From Limonium bicolor (taxonomy: Eukaryota; Streptophyta; Magnoliopsida; Caryophyllales; Plumbaginaceae): DNA of 64,000 nucleotides. Location of the stretch: NCBI GenBank assembly GCA_023374045.1, contig CM041776.1:124525733-124589732 (forward strand), written 5' to 3'. A program made the translations under genes and the position numbers. The notes under the pieces were generated by a model. It searched no databases and was not told where the DNA came from. It saw only the letters and a list, made by a program, of their open reading frames with translations. Positions 50,073 through 62,200 of the stretch are shown piece after piece (position 1 is the first letter of the stretch; each line of letters begins with the position of its first letter).

Positions 50073-52418
50073 CCTGGGTCGGTCGGATGTAGAAGCATCC
50101 ATTTGACAGTTTTTGCTCGACCGACCAAGATAGGGTCGGTCCCCTGGGTCGGTCCACTGCAGAACCCTTTCCCAAAGTGCTTATTTTACTCCCATCTTTC
50201 CACAAGTGTCCTAGTATGTTCCAATATCATTTTGGCACATTGTCATCCTCTTAAATCATCCACCAAACTCATTTTCAACCCCCTCCAAATTCCTTAATCA
50301 CTTACTCAAATTCTTACTAATTTCCTAACACTTAAAACTTAGTTCCTTATTTTTCCAATATGTAAACTTTGCCTAAAACCTCAACTAACCAAAGTTTTTC
50401 CTCTCACCATTTTGGTTACTCTTCAAGCATTATCAATCATCCTCATCTCCTAAACTCAAACTTCTCAAAGTTCTCGAGCTCATATTGCATCTCCATGCAC
50501 AACTTCCTCTCCTTTACCCTCACTACTCATCATTCCTAAACTTGTACATACTTATGCATTTCTAGCCATTATGTTAACACTTTAACATTGTCCTCACCCA
50601 ACTACACAATTACTTAGCCTTGTACTCATCCTTTCTCCCTTCAACTTGACCATTCTCAATTCCTCTCAAACATTTACATCTCCCTTACTCAATTTTACTC
50701 ACCATTCACATTGTTATACATTCTTATCCATTTCTAGTCATTCCCTTGACAAGTTACAACATTCTCTTATAGTTTTCACCTCCATCACCCACCCATCCAC
50801 TCATTACCATCCAAGCTATACACTTATTAATTCACTACTAGCATCTTTATATCCTTACACAAGCTACTCAAAATTCTCAAAGTTATAATCTCTAGTTCAT
50901 ACCTAAATCATCATAAGACATTATACATCATTTCCTCCATATTTTTGCACAAGTCTTAACATCCCTCATACCATGATTTCGGTGTGTTTAATACACCCGC
51001 CTAACCTCTAATTCCTCATAGGCAACTCTAGGTCATTCTAATCCTCAAGAACCCCTTTGTTAACTCATTTCCACTCAAATTTCCTTTAATGATCCCTAGT
51101 AAATCCTTGGTCATTTTAATTAATAACAATCACTAAAACACTTTGTTTTCTACTCAAATTTCATCATAGGCTCTCTAGTATATTGTTATGCCCAAATGCA
51201 TAGTTTTTCTCGTTCAATCAACTCACACACTTCAAACCCTTTTCTCATGATATTTCTCACCCAATTCAAACCTTTCATAATATAATGAGTACTAAGGAAC
51301 ATACCTAGACTCATGGAATTTACTCTTAGGTTAAAAAGAGTGTTTAAAAGCATTAAAATGGATGATTACCTTTGGAGTCTTAAGATAGACTTTGGTATGG
51401 AATCAAGAGGACGTCCACTAGTCCCTTGGAGATTGAATTAAGGCTAAATCAAAGAGTACAACAAGACCCCATGAGAAGTCAATTTTCGGTAATGCACAAA
51501 AGTGAAGGGAACTTGATTTTTCTTTCACTTTTCTTACCTTAAATGAAAGGAGATGAAGTGGAGCTCTTAAATTGAACTTTCCCTATTAAATGGAGTTTCT
51601 CCATGGAATCAAATTGCTCCAATTAACAATAATCTAAGCTTAGTTTTTGATTTGGAGCAATATTGTGACTTTGGTGAGCAAGACAAGGTGGAGAAGTATG
51701 GAGGCTGGTTATTACGGTTTATTGAGAGGATGAAGAAGAAAATTGTGGAATAAGGGAAAGAATGAAGAGAAGAAAGGAGAGAGGTAGTTAAGGTAAGATA
51801 TTTACCTAATAAAGCAAGTAGTCTTCTTTCTTTATTTCCGTCTTCGTTTCTAACTTGGCTGGCATAAGGTGATGACTCACCTATTTAAAAACCAGCCCCC
51901 TTCCTTAATGAGATATTTATGGGCTAGTTTGACCATTTAATTAAGCATAGTTGACTAAAGTCTAATTTGAGCACTATTTGGTCACTATTCATAATTAGTT
52001 CACAAATTTGAGAAATTTTTGGTTTCTCATTGATTTAGGCTTCCTAATGTGATACTACGTAGTACACATGTTGATTAAGGTATAATCTTTGTCATCTAGT
52101 CACTCAAAACCTCTTTCTATGATATTTTTTCAAAAATGTGCTTTAAGACTCCTTAAAGCACAATTTGTGTTTTAACTTGTTTTTGAGCTTGGTTTTCTTT
52201 GGTATTGATTTAACATGTCCATTAGCATGTTAATAAGGTCTAAGGGTCCTAATCAAAGTTACTCCAAGCTTAGAGCATGTTTTTGCTTAAATTGACTTTA
52301 TGGTGTTTTCTTGTGTTTTATTTGGTTTAAATTGTCTACCAATGTTTCTAAGGCATGTTTTAGCCTTATACCATCATAACTTAATGTTTAATACCATAAT
52401 TAGGTTTGGGGTATTTCA
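50073..52418 (-). mobile_element. Right-hand part of a fourth long LTR (LTR Z)
   Basis: Ends TTTGGGGTATTTCA at 52418 and is followed by a polypurine-tract complement, so it is the 3' LTR of the element whose internal domain starts at 52419. It opens inside a hairpin cluster of GGTCGGTC words (50078-50158), the same module seen complete at 60.6 kb. The stretch 51360-51580 aligns clearly with 62080-62260 (shared ATTTTCGGT, ACATGATTTTTCTTT-like and CCTTACCT words), so Z and the LTR at 59235 belong to one family. No genes seen. Confidence 0.7.
50078..50158. repeat. GGTCGG/CCGACC inverted-repeat cluster (partial)
   Basis: Contains GGGTCGGTCGG, TCGACCGACC, GGGTCGGTCC and GGGTCGGTCC within 80 bases, followed by CCACTGCAGAACC, comparable with the CCAGAAC words that follow each hairpin at 60.6 kb. 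It looks like the right-hand remainder of a hairpin block cut by LTR Y. Confidence 0.7.
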
Positions 52419-52433
52419 ATCTACCCCCCTTAA
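52419..52433 (-). promoter_or_regulatory. Polypurine tract of the diverged element
   Basis: ATCTACCCCCCTTAA directly after the LTR end, differing by one base from the array's ATCTTCCCCCCTTAA. It is followed by ATGAACTTTGTCC, also similar to the array's AAGAACTTTGTCC. Confidence 0.85.
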
Positions 52434-54227
52434 ATGAACTTTGTCCCCAAGTTCCCAGGCATCTTATTTTATTTGGGATACATGTATAACCTCATATCAT
52501 AGATCTTATAGATCATGCTTATATATATATATTTAACTTACTGACTCATTAGGTCTGTCATATACTTATACTCAAATATCACGCAACATGCCTAAGCATG
52601 TATAGCACTTCACTTCAAATTCCCTTTGTTGCATCCTCGCCATGTCACTGATCAGAAGACGAAGGCTCACAGGTCCTCGGCTTTATGAGTGAGTAATGCA
52701 AGATATCCCCCGCAGGTACCGACTATTGGACGCTTACGCTCTCTGGTCCGTGGTCCTTTGGAAGATTAAAAAATCACATAACTTTTGTCGTATTCCCCAT
52801 GTCACCGGTCCGAAGACAAAGGCACATTCGTCCTCGCCTTCATGGGCTAGAATACAAAACCACTATGTTCTCCCCATGTCACAGTCAGAAGACAAAGGCA
52901 CATGCGTCCTCGACTTCATGGGCGAGACTCAGTAAAAAGGAAACCCTTTTTATGAGGTCAAGTGAGGAATAATTCCCCTAATTAAAAATACAATCAACTC
53001 CAATTCCACTTTTATGCCAACTACATCTATTCTAACGTGATTAATTGTGACCACTTGCAGGGAGTTTCAGGAATCATTCGACCCCGATGTGATCAACATC
53101 ATTGTTGAACTATCCTTCCACCGAATTTGTGTTCGGTTTCCCTTGATCCCTAGAAATCAAGTTCCACCTCCCATGTCATTTTCAAACATCAAATAATTCA
53201 CTCATTTCCAATTTTCTATCTTTTTAGTCATTCTAGTCATAATCATTACATCTCCAAATGTGGACTCAGTCCATCACACATTTTTGGTTCTCCTCTGAGC
53301 AATTACCTAGGGAATTTAATTCCTACTAGGTTCTACATCGGTTTCATACTGATTCATCGCTCATAATCATATCGACACATACCTCATACTCATACCGACT
53401 CTTATCTCATAATATTATCATATTCGGTCCCATATAAATATATACCATCGGTATTTTAATTCCCTTGGAGTCTCTCAAATCCTCTTCACTTGCATTCTCA
53501 CACCAGAGTTAACAAGGTAGGTACTTAATACGTACGGTATTTGCATCTTATGTGCGTAATAACCATAATAAATCTCAAAATGTATACATATGTTAATGTA
53601 AAACAAATTCTCAAATTCTTTTGTGCTATGCACGCCGTAGTCTACGTACTTGGTACGTAAACATACGCTAAGCGTTTTTCGCTCTACCCCCTAATTAAAT
53701 GGATTACGCCCACGTAATCAACATTATTTCCTTCTTGAACATCGGTTCAAGGTGTCTAGGTCTTATGGAGCATTTTGCTTCCATGTAGTCTATCTCACTT
53801 ATGGTTCGATCAGAGGGTCTTAACCATGTCAGTGGCTTAGTCTCAGTATCGAGGATTCTTATCGGTATTTATACCAGTCTCTCTAATGTGTTCGGGTTTA
53901 ACCTCAAAGGTTCTAAAGCATTCAGTCAATAAGTCATATATTTATCCAATTGGAAGATGTGTGGTACAACGTTCTTTTCCCATTCGTTAGGTATATGAAA
54001 CCTTTAAGGTATCGGTTTAATAGCTTCTTCTGTGTGACTCTGATTATCTCAGGCTTAGCTTGCCCGTTTTTATCCTTTTAATGTATTGTACATTCTCATG
54101 CATCCTTGTAATTTAGAAATAGAGGTCTCTCAATGGACACGCGGTATGTTTATTTATACACGGCCTTAATGAGTTGTAACTCGTCTATCCGGTCTCCTTG
54201 GAGGTCTAATGTTCATACTCTTAGTGT

Positions 54228-54281
54228 TCTGTCAAGTGTCTGAATTGTTCTTTCCAACTGACCTTTTGTCTGAGGATGACG
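54228..54281 (-). pseudogene. Ty3/gypsy integrase relic
   Basis: Minus-strand translation of 54281-54228 reads RHPQTKGQLERTIQTLDR, which carries the HPQT-x-GQ-x-ER-x-x-QTL signature around the third acidic residue of the retroviral-type integrase core in plant Ty3/gypsy elements. A few codons later the frame stops. The usual acidic residue after HPQT is a lysine here. It is a relic, but it fixes both the superfamily and the minus orientation independently of the primer site. Confidence 0.8.
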
Positions 54282-54763
54282 CTTAATCTGAAATTACTGT
54301 TTAGTGCTTATTGCCCTTTATAGTTTTATCTCTAACGTCTTAAGACATGTTCCATGTCTTCACTTAATAATCCGTGCTCTTCGCACTTCATAATTCTTAA
54401 TTATTTTCTATCTGAAATGAGTTCTCTGATTCCTTTGTATCGTTGGCTTAACTGAGTTCCTTCTCTTCAACTGTTTGTGGTAGTAGCTACACTGGTCTGA
54501 TCTTGCGTTGTTGACCGTGGTACGAAGTCAACTACTTCCCGTGTTCCTTACATTACTCGTTTACATGCATGGGGTACCTTACTGGTACATTACTACTTAC
54601 CCGACTAACTCATGAATGAGTCTGCCAGGCCCGCAAACTCCTGTGGAGTGTGGTCGTCCCACATCTAGTTTAGTATACTCGTAGTGTCCGTCACACGTTT
54701 AGCTATTGCTAATTATGAAGTATTCTGTTGTCGATCTCCTCTTTCATCGTTCCATAATAACAC

Positions 54764-55277
54764 TGACAAGGACAAGAATATGACAAAGACAAGAGGGTCA
54801 AAGCGGTCCAGGACACAGATCCCGGTCCACCCCGGGCCCCCTTCAGGACCTTGATCAAGCTCCAGTTTGGGCACCAAACATCATTCCGGCTCCGCATTCT
54901 ATAACCGGAACCCATACTCCGCCCCATACTCCACGACCGGATCCCGCACTCTACACTTTGGGACCGGAAGGCTTTATAAGGAAAGAAGCGCCAAAGCTAG
55001 GAGGGTAGTTCCAATAAAGTAAATGCCACATGTACAAGGATTAAGAGATAGATCTCACCCTCGAAGGTCTATAAATAGAGATGAGAGGCTCATTTGTAAA
55101 GGGACACATTATTAGAAGAGAGAGAAAACACTAGAAAGCTCTCTAAAGATGTAATACCAAAGAAGGGAATAAAAATATTGTATAGAAGTGGATGTAAGCC
55201 AGATTATTGGCCGAACCACTATAACTCTCGGTGCTCTATACGTTTGTGAGATTTGAGGGACTAATTATGTATTTTCA
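54764..55277 (+). mobile_element. 5' LTR (514 bp) of a short-LTR Ty3-type element
   Basis: Starts TGACAAGGAC exactly where homology of the diverged internal domain with the array breaks off, and ends GTATTTTCA just before a primer site. The preceding five bases AACAC (54759-54763) are the expected target duplication, but I find no second copy downstream. A TATA box (TATAAATAG, 55070-55078) and a poly(A)-signal-like AATAAAAATATT near 55169 fit plus-strand U3-R-U5 order. I find no matching 3' LTR in the window. Confidence 0.75.
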
Positions 55278-55279
55278 TT

Positions 55280-55297
55280 TGGCGCCGTCTGTGGGAA
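55280..55297 (+). promoter_or_regulatory. Primer-binding site, Tat-like
   Basis: TGGCGCCGTCTGTGGGAA begins two bases after the LTR end. This word is characteristic of the primer region of plant Tat/Ogre-type and related Ty3 elements. I do not assign the tRNA with confidence. Confidence 0.75.
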
Positions 55298-56919
55298 ACG
55301 GACTGCTAGAATTAGCAACCACGATTCAACCACACTCCAGTTCACTTTGGGTTCGATTGGTGATTGAGGTATCTCTGGAAAAAGTTCGTCGAGATTGTTT
55401 TCAGCAGAATTGTTCGATTCATCTCAACAACTTTCACAAAATCAAACCGCAAAGCACCACAATTCGACCGCACCAAGACAATAATCGTTTGATAACATGA
55501 AAGTGCGGAGTCAAAAAGAGAGGAAACGTGAATCCACGATCTCCAAATCTCTGACAAGGGGAAATCGGTGGAAGATGAGTATTCATCATCGTAATGTTCT
55601 AACAATCGCGTGAATATTGGAAATTGTTCATACCGGAAGAAAGGAAAGCAGTTGAAAAGCGGCTTCAAGGGATCACGCAAGAAAATCCAACCCGACGATG
55701 TTGCCGCACGAATGGAGCAAATCAGAGGCCGCTAGAGTTACCAGTGAATTCTTGGTTCTCGATGGAAATCTGGTCGCATATGGCGAAGGACAAAGGAGCG
55801 CATGAAGCTAAACAAATTCATCAAATACGTCCGAGAGTTCCATTCGCTTGACCAGCTGCACTGGGTCCAGTAGCTCAATTCGGTAAAATAGACTCCAAAT
55901 CGGGCGAAATCGAGAGACAGGAATTCCGACTCCGAAGCGGATCAAAACCAACCAAAGCAAGAAGATCGAGCCCGCCAATTACTAATTGCTTCGCCAAATC
56001 CGGACTGAAACCTCGACGATGAGAAATCTCATCCTCAAACATAGATCGTGTCTAAAAATTCAATCAACTATTTGTTTTATCATAACATTCTTAAACACTT
56101 TCAATAAATTTCTGCAGGGATCGAAGTTTTGAAACAAATCTGAAATCCGGATGATGCCTTTTGTCCGGCCATGACGGGAAGTCGCAAAGACTGGCAGGTT
56201 CAAACCAGAAGAAGACAGGATCAAAAGGGCATGAGTATTCCGGATCTAAGCGCATAAATTCAAGTGACTTCACTTTCCCAGCCGCATCGACTACAAAGGA
56301 AGAGAGACTAGCAAGCCTGGGATCAAGAAGCTGTTCCGATTTCCAAAAATGACCAGATGATAGCCAAATCCGACGCCACCTTCAAATTCGGGTCCTGGCG
56401 TCTAAAGCAACAATGAAGGTCTTCAAGCTCTGGAACAGGCAACACAACGGCGGCAAGGGCCTCTCAAAATTGCCGGAATTACTCCAACAACCGTGTGATC
56501 CTCAATTCTTGGCCGGATGATAGCCAAATTTTCTTGGCCGCATCTCAGCCCGTGACCGAAGGGCAGCCGGGTCTCCATTGGCCGTAGCAGATTTTCCTTG
56601 TTCCCCGGAGAGCGACGATCAAATCTCCAAGGAATCTCTGGTCCAGAAGCATTAATTTCAAGAAGTCTCGTCCCCAAGAAGATCAAATTTGGTGATTTAG
56701 GTCAAACAAACATAATCTAAGGAAATCAGGCGTCAAGCGAATCAAGAAAGGAGGGGGAATCTGGGACTGCAAGTAGCTAAGCCTAGCAAGGGGAGATTCG
56801 TTTACTACCAAAGAATAGAATGTCTCCAAAAGAAGCCGCGAGCTTCAAATAGTTTAGGGAAATTCATGAAGAAAAGCTAAAAGGGACATGCGGCGGTGGT
56901 GTTTGCCGCACCAAAATAA

Positions 56920-57355
56920 CTTGGCCGCAATAAACTTCTTTGACTTGTTTGACTGCGCCGGATTTCCTTGGCTGCGCGGATTCCCTTGGCCGCAATGAAT
57001 TTCCTTGGCCGCAACAGACGCTCTTGGCCGCAACAGATTCTCTTGGCCGCAGGACTAACTTGGCCGCAACAGATTCTCTTGGCCGCAACAGACGCTCTTG
57101 CCGCAACAGATTCTCTTGGCCGCAGGACTAATTTGGCCGCAACAGATTCTCTTGGCTGGAACAGACGCTCTTGGCCGCAACAAATTCTCTTGGCCGCAGG
57201 ACTAACTTGGCCGTAGGACTCCCTTGGCCACAACAGATTCTCTTGGCCGCAACAGACGCTCTTGGCCGCAACAAATTCTCTTGGCCGCAGGACTAACTTG
57301 GCCGCAGGACTCCCTTGGCCGCAACAGACGCCCTTGACCGCAACAGGCTTCCTTA
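56920..57355. repeat. Minisatellite of 17-19 bp CTTGGCCGCA units
   Basis: About 20 units beginning CTTGGCCGCA. Two unit types alternate: CTTGGCCGCAACAGATTCT (19 bases, also with CAGACGCT) and CTTGGCCGCAGGACTAA (17 bases). The order of types repeats, suggesting higher-order duplication of three to four units. Edges at 56920-56990 are degenerate. Confidence 0.9.
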
Positions 57356-57719
57356 GTCGCGTATCAAACTTCAAACTGGAAATCGCAAGAAACCAACCCA
57401 GAAAAGGGGAATTTGTTCAAAGTTTAGCAAAAGGAGGAAAATACGATTATGCGAAGAATTGGGCAAAGATTGGCAAAGATTGGAGCGACGCCAGAAGGCA
57501 TCTTCATCCACCACCGGAAAGCGACTTAAAGCACAACCCGGCGGATGTCATCAACTCAACTCAGAGCCAAACGACGTCTTCCTTTCGGGGTAGACCAAAG
57601 ACTCAAATCGAAGCTCAAAAAGCGAATTCCCCAAGTCATTTACGATCGACTAAAGTTTGAAGCAAGAGCCCCAAGGCACGCCAGCAACCACAAGGCAAGA
57701 TTTTGAATCAGACTACCGA

Positions 57720-59234
57720 TGACAATAAAAAAAGGGAACTTCCAAGACTTACTATCAAGATAAGTATTTTAAACCTTGAATAAATAGCTTAATATCTGCG
57801 ATTGATCAAACATGATTGTCAAGTCTTGAGTTTTCACGTTTACTGGGTACTGCGCAATTACTTCCCGCTTACCCAAAATTTCTCCTCTGTTGCTAATTTA
57901 AAACTCGATCAAGCAATTAGCTGTTCATGGCATAAGCATCTGACAAATTGGAGAGAGCTTGAATTGTGAAATCAAAAGCGACGATTGTTTGAGCTGATTT
58001 ATTACTTGTTATTAGAAATAAGGAGCATACAGAAGCACAGGTTGAGATACACTGAAAAATTCATATTTCCAAAACCAAGTACAGGCTATTTAAAACCTCA
58101 ACATCTTCAATTGATTTACGGCCTCAAGTCTTATCTAAGATATTATACTTGTCTAAAGGCTTTGATATTCTTGAACTCTGATTTCTATGGGAAATTACTT
58201 ATGAGCCCTTCATCCAGTTTTAACCTTTATCTCTTATATGTTTACTAATTTCCTCTTCTTTCTAAACCTCTAGAACATGATTATGTTAGTTTTCCCGCCT
58301 GATTTGCTTCAGCACAGGAAAATGCAAGTTCTAGATATAATTACTCACTTTCCTGCTGCTCAGTAATGTAACTTTAATTATGTTAACAAAATTGATTTCC
58401 AGTTGTGCCTTTACCATTTTACTAGCTTTTGAAAATTACGTGTAATGTGGTTATCAAACGAGTATGACGAGATTGCATGCTTTATCTTCTTCAATGATTT
58501 TCTTGGATGGGGTCATGATATTCTTCATTCGCCTAAAAACTGCTTCATAGTGATTTAACCCTGCTGTGCTTCATAATGATCTCGCTATTGCTGCTATTTT
58601 GCCTAGAAACAATCAGGAGTTAGCATCTTTTTTGTATCTACCTTTTCTTAAAAAGAAAGAGCCCTGCTGGTGGAGTGGTAAGTAGTCTCCTGAGTTTTAT
58701 CTAATCTTTTTTCTACTACAGAAACCGGATTCTAACTTGGACTTTACATAGTTCTAAGCTTTAAGCTTCTGTTTTCAAATTGAACAGCATGTGCGTCTTA
58801 AAATCCAACTTGCGCCATTAGTAAAAGGCTTGCTTCTACAGATGTTATAGCTAGGAAAACGGCAGGTTCTGGTAATTATGATTCAAACTTATAGGAGAAC
58901 TGATCTAAATAGCTTCCTTACATCGAGCGCTTTTGCATTCTGTTTAACTATCTTTGCATTCTGTTAACTATCTCCTAAAAATATAGTTGGTGAACCTGAT
59001 ATTGATAAGAGCCTAGTTAAAGTTGTTTTGACTCCTTATACCTGGTTGCCTGGTTGAAGTTCTTTAAGTCATTTACTGCTACATGAACAATTGCACTTTC
59101 TTGCTTCTCTTTCATTACTCTTTCTTGTTGTATGTTTTATTAGACTCATTTGCCATAAAAAAAAACTGTTTATATTTAACTTTTTAACCTTAATCTACTG
59201 CTGCTAAAATAGAAATTACATTCTGTTTTGCATG
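57720..59234. other. Unassigned AT-rich sequence
   Basis: About 1.5 kb with no repeat of anything else in the window, no LTR landmark and no frame I recognise (longest plus frame 87 codons at 57985-58248). Pyrimidine-rich stretches and possible splice-like words are present but not convincing. GGTGGAGTGGTAAG near 58670 resembles a tRNA-type A box, but no B box was found. It may be pre-insertion genomic sequence. Confidence 0.4.
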
Positions 59235-62200
59235 TGTAACACCCCTACAACGCCCCTATCAACTACCGAAATCGCAGCGGAAATCCAACCAAACAATAAC
59301 TAAACGCTTTGGTGTTACAACGCCGTTAACCACCTACGTGTTAACTAGGCAGAATGAATACAATGTATCGGTCTGATGATCAGACTCCCGAGCATAGAAT
59401 CTAACATCCATATATAAACATAACCAACCATACCGAGTATTTAATTTACAACACACCTACAAACCATAATCATCCACCACTGTTTAACAACGGTACCAAA
59501 ATGTAATGCCTCGGGAGCACAGGCGCATCCCGGGCTCAACAACCAACATAGCCAAAAGTACATCCACAACCTAGGACCTAGAGCCACTCTGCTTCTTCGA
59601 TCCTCATCCTGCAATAAAATATGGAGCCCCCTAGGGGGTCAGCAACCTTTGCTGGTATGGCTAACGCGCAGCCCATCGGCTACCGGGATACGCGCAACCA
59701 ATTGTCATGATAACATGGCATTCATTTTAAAACATCCGACATATATATATATATTTCATAGCATAGCAAGGGAGATTGCATAGCATCATAACAATACATA
59801 TCACCATAGAATCGGTCCTCACAAGGAACCTTCCACCATAGTTAGTATACCATGTGAGCCTAGAGATTTTTACCAATCCCATGTTAAGCTCGTTACCAAC
59901 CTCGTTACCGTCCAGTTATATAGAACGGTTCTTATATACCAAGGTGTGTCGGATATAGTAATCCCAAGCACACCGAAATAACATACGTATGCCCCTATGG
60001 CCCGACGTGAGTCAGTAACTAGCTTTGGATAAGCTAAGGGAAGGTAGAAACCAAATTGGAATACCACCTATACATACACCAAGAGAGCCGAACCGGATAT
60101 GATATCGACCCCCATCCATCACACGCGTGGCCGGAACAACCGGACTCCTCACTCCCCCGGTTAGCACTTGTTAGTGATCATACAGATAAACTTATTAAGT
60201 CACACACAAACAAGTGTATAGGTCTTGTTAGACACACCAAGGGAAAGGAGTCGCAACAATTCACACCATAGTATAAACAACTGTAAACTCTTTTCATGCC
60301 TTAATCTTATAAAGTCGAAACACACAGAAAAGCAAACAACACCCAAGCCGGTGTAAACCGGTAGGCAACAGACTGCAAGAAAACCATACCTTGGTCCTTG
60401 CCTCATTTCGTTTCCACCTTGAGAGAATCCTATACACATTAGTAACGTCGGTTAATTATTTATTTAACTTCACACTTACTAAGTATTTAACATGATTGTA
60501 GACATGTTTTAATGTCTATCTCACCCTAGGTTACCTTCATTATACACCCTAGGGTTAACTACATAAGTCACATTCTTTTCTGTTTTTTTTTTTAAACAGT
60601 TTAGGTCCGACCGACCTTGCCGACCGAACTTGTCCAAGTTCGGTCGATTCCAGAACACATTCCGTCAAAATTTTCTACTCCGACCGAACTTACCAAGTCC
60701 GGTCCTATGTTCGGTCTTCTTTCCTGAGAGTTTCTCCCCTTTGTAAATTTAGCCCGACCGACTTACCAAGTCCGGTCCTATGTTCGGTCGGTTCCAGTAA
60801 CTCAATCCGTACACAAAATACACAAGCCCGACCGACCTTGCAAGTCCGGTCCCCAAGGTCGGTCTTTTCCAGAAGCCAATTCTCGCAGGGTAAACTGGGC
60901 TCGACCGAACTTGCAAGTTCGGTCGCAAGTTCGGTCTGCTCCAGACCCTTGTTTTCCTTTTTACATTCAACTCCAAACTTCACCCCATATAACCTAACTA
61001 GTACCCCCTAACCTCATTTGGGCACTTACACTCACCTTAAGACATCCTTTAACACTCATAAAACTCATTTTCTAATTCCTTAAACCTTTACTTATATCTT
61101 CACAAAATCCTAACACTTACAATGTTTTCTCCTAGTTTTTCAAATGGTGTTTCATACCTATGATAACTACTATCCCAAAAGCTTTCTCCTTATTTAACAT
61201 CATCTCCCAAGCATCATTTCTTACAACTAACTCCTTATATCCTTCTTGAAACTCTTTTCCTATTGTACACTTCTCCTTATTTTACCAAAGTTTGCCTAGG
61301 TATTTACCTAAGTCCCAAAGTGACTTTGGTACTTACTAAATCTCAAGATCATGCCTAAGTCCTTATTACACTCTAGAGTACTTCCTAGTTCATCAAAATT
61401 CCTTTAAAACCTCATGAGCTCCTTATTCATTTCCTAATTTTCCTAACTCACCAAACCTTATGTAAACACTTAGAACTTCTTGCTTCTTACCTAAATTTTG
61501 ACATGGATTCCCCTAGAACATTACTAAGCCTAAACACTTTGCTTTCTCTCCATTAAACACACAAGAACATCTAGAATCACCAAGAACACTCTCCCACACA
61601 AAACTTTACTCAAATCACACCACATTACAATATAAAGCATAATTTAAATTGCATGGCACTTAGGCCCTTAAAATGCATGGCTCTTAGGCCCTTAAAGTGC
61701 TTAAATCATAAACACTGAATTTCCACAATATATATGCCTTTAACCTGCGATTACATACAACAAGGCATATTTATTTTACTAGTCTCCTTGAGAACACTTT
61801 ACTAAGTCATTCACCATTTGCTCTTTAGGTAGTTTTAATAAGCATTTATAAGCTCATTTCTCCTAAGGCATTAAACAACATTAGGTTAGTAGATTTACCT
61901 CTTTTCCAAACACACTTCCTTCTTGTTTCCTTACAAAACCGTATGGTATTTTGATTCCTTGTCAAGTTCTAAACAATATACAAACACCATAATGAGTATT
62001 CAAGCTTTGAGCTTCATCTCATTGTAAACCCTAATTTACATTGTTTCAAAAACATTAATGTAGTTGTTTTACCTTGATCTTTGAAGAGAGTTTGAATATA
62101 TAACAAGAGAGGACTCCACCTAGTCCATGAAGAGTTGAAATGAAGCTAGAACAAAGTCACACAAAGAGCTATATCAATGTGTATTTTCGGTCAAGGTATA

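Larger units (their letters stand above)
52419..54763 (-). mobile_element. Diverged internal domain related to the array element, truncated
   Basis: Collinear with the array's internal domain: the GATCAACATCATTGTTGAACTATC stretch near 53090, GCTAAGCGTTTTTCGCTCTACCCCC near 53670, GATTACGCCCACGTAATC near 53702 and the 54340-54760 block all have counterparts in the same order. About 2.4 kb present in the array between the 8.7 kb and 1.1 kb equivalents is missing here. The domain stops at 54763 where a plus-strand LTR begins. Frames are closed apart from a short integrase relic. Confidence 0.8.
55278..57720 (+). mobile_element. Non-coding interior of the short-LTR element
   Basis: About 2.4 kb after the primer site, higher in G+C than its neighbours, with no frame longer than about 165 codons and none that I recognise. 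The longer frames overlap the minisatellite at 56920-57350, where a short period keeps frames open on both strands. The phrase CCGGATGATAGCCAAATTT-like occurs more than once (56350, 56515). The right boundary is not defined: no polypurine tract or 3' LTR is seen, so the element is truncated or non-autonomous. Confidence 0.5.

Noticed and set aside
56877..57374. Frames of 165 codons (minus) and about 80 codons (plus) with repeated peptides
   Set aside because: Both strands stay open because of the minisatellite; the peptides are translations of the repeat.
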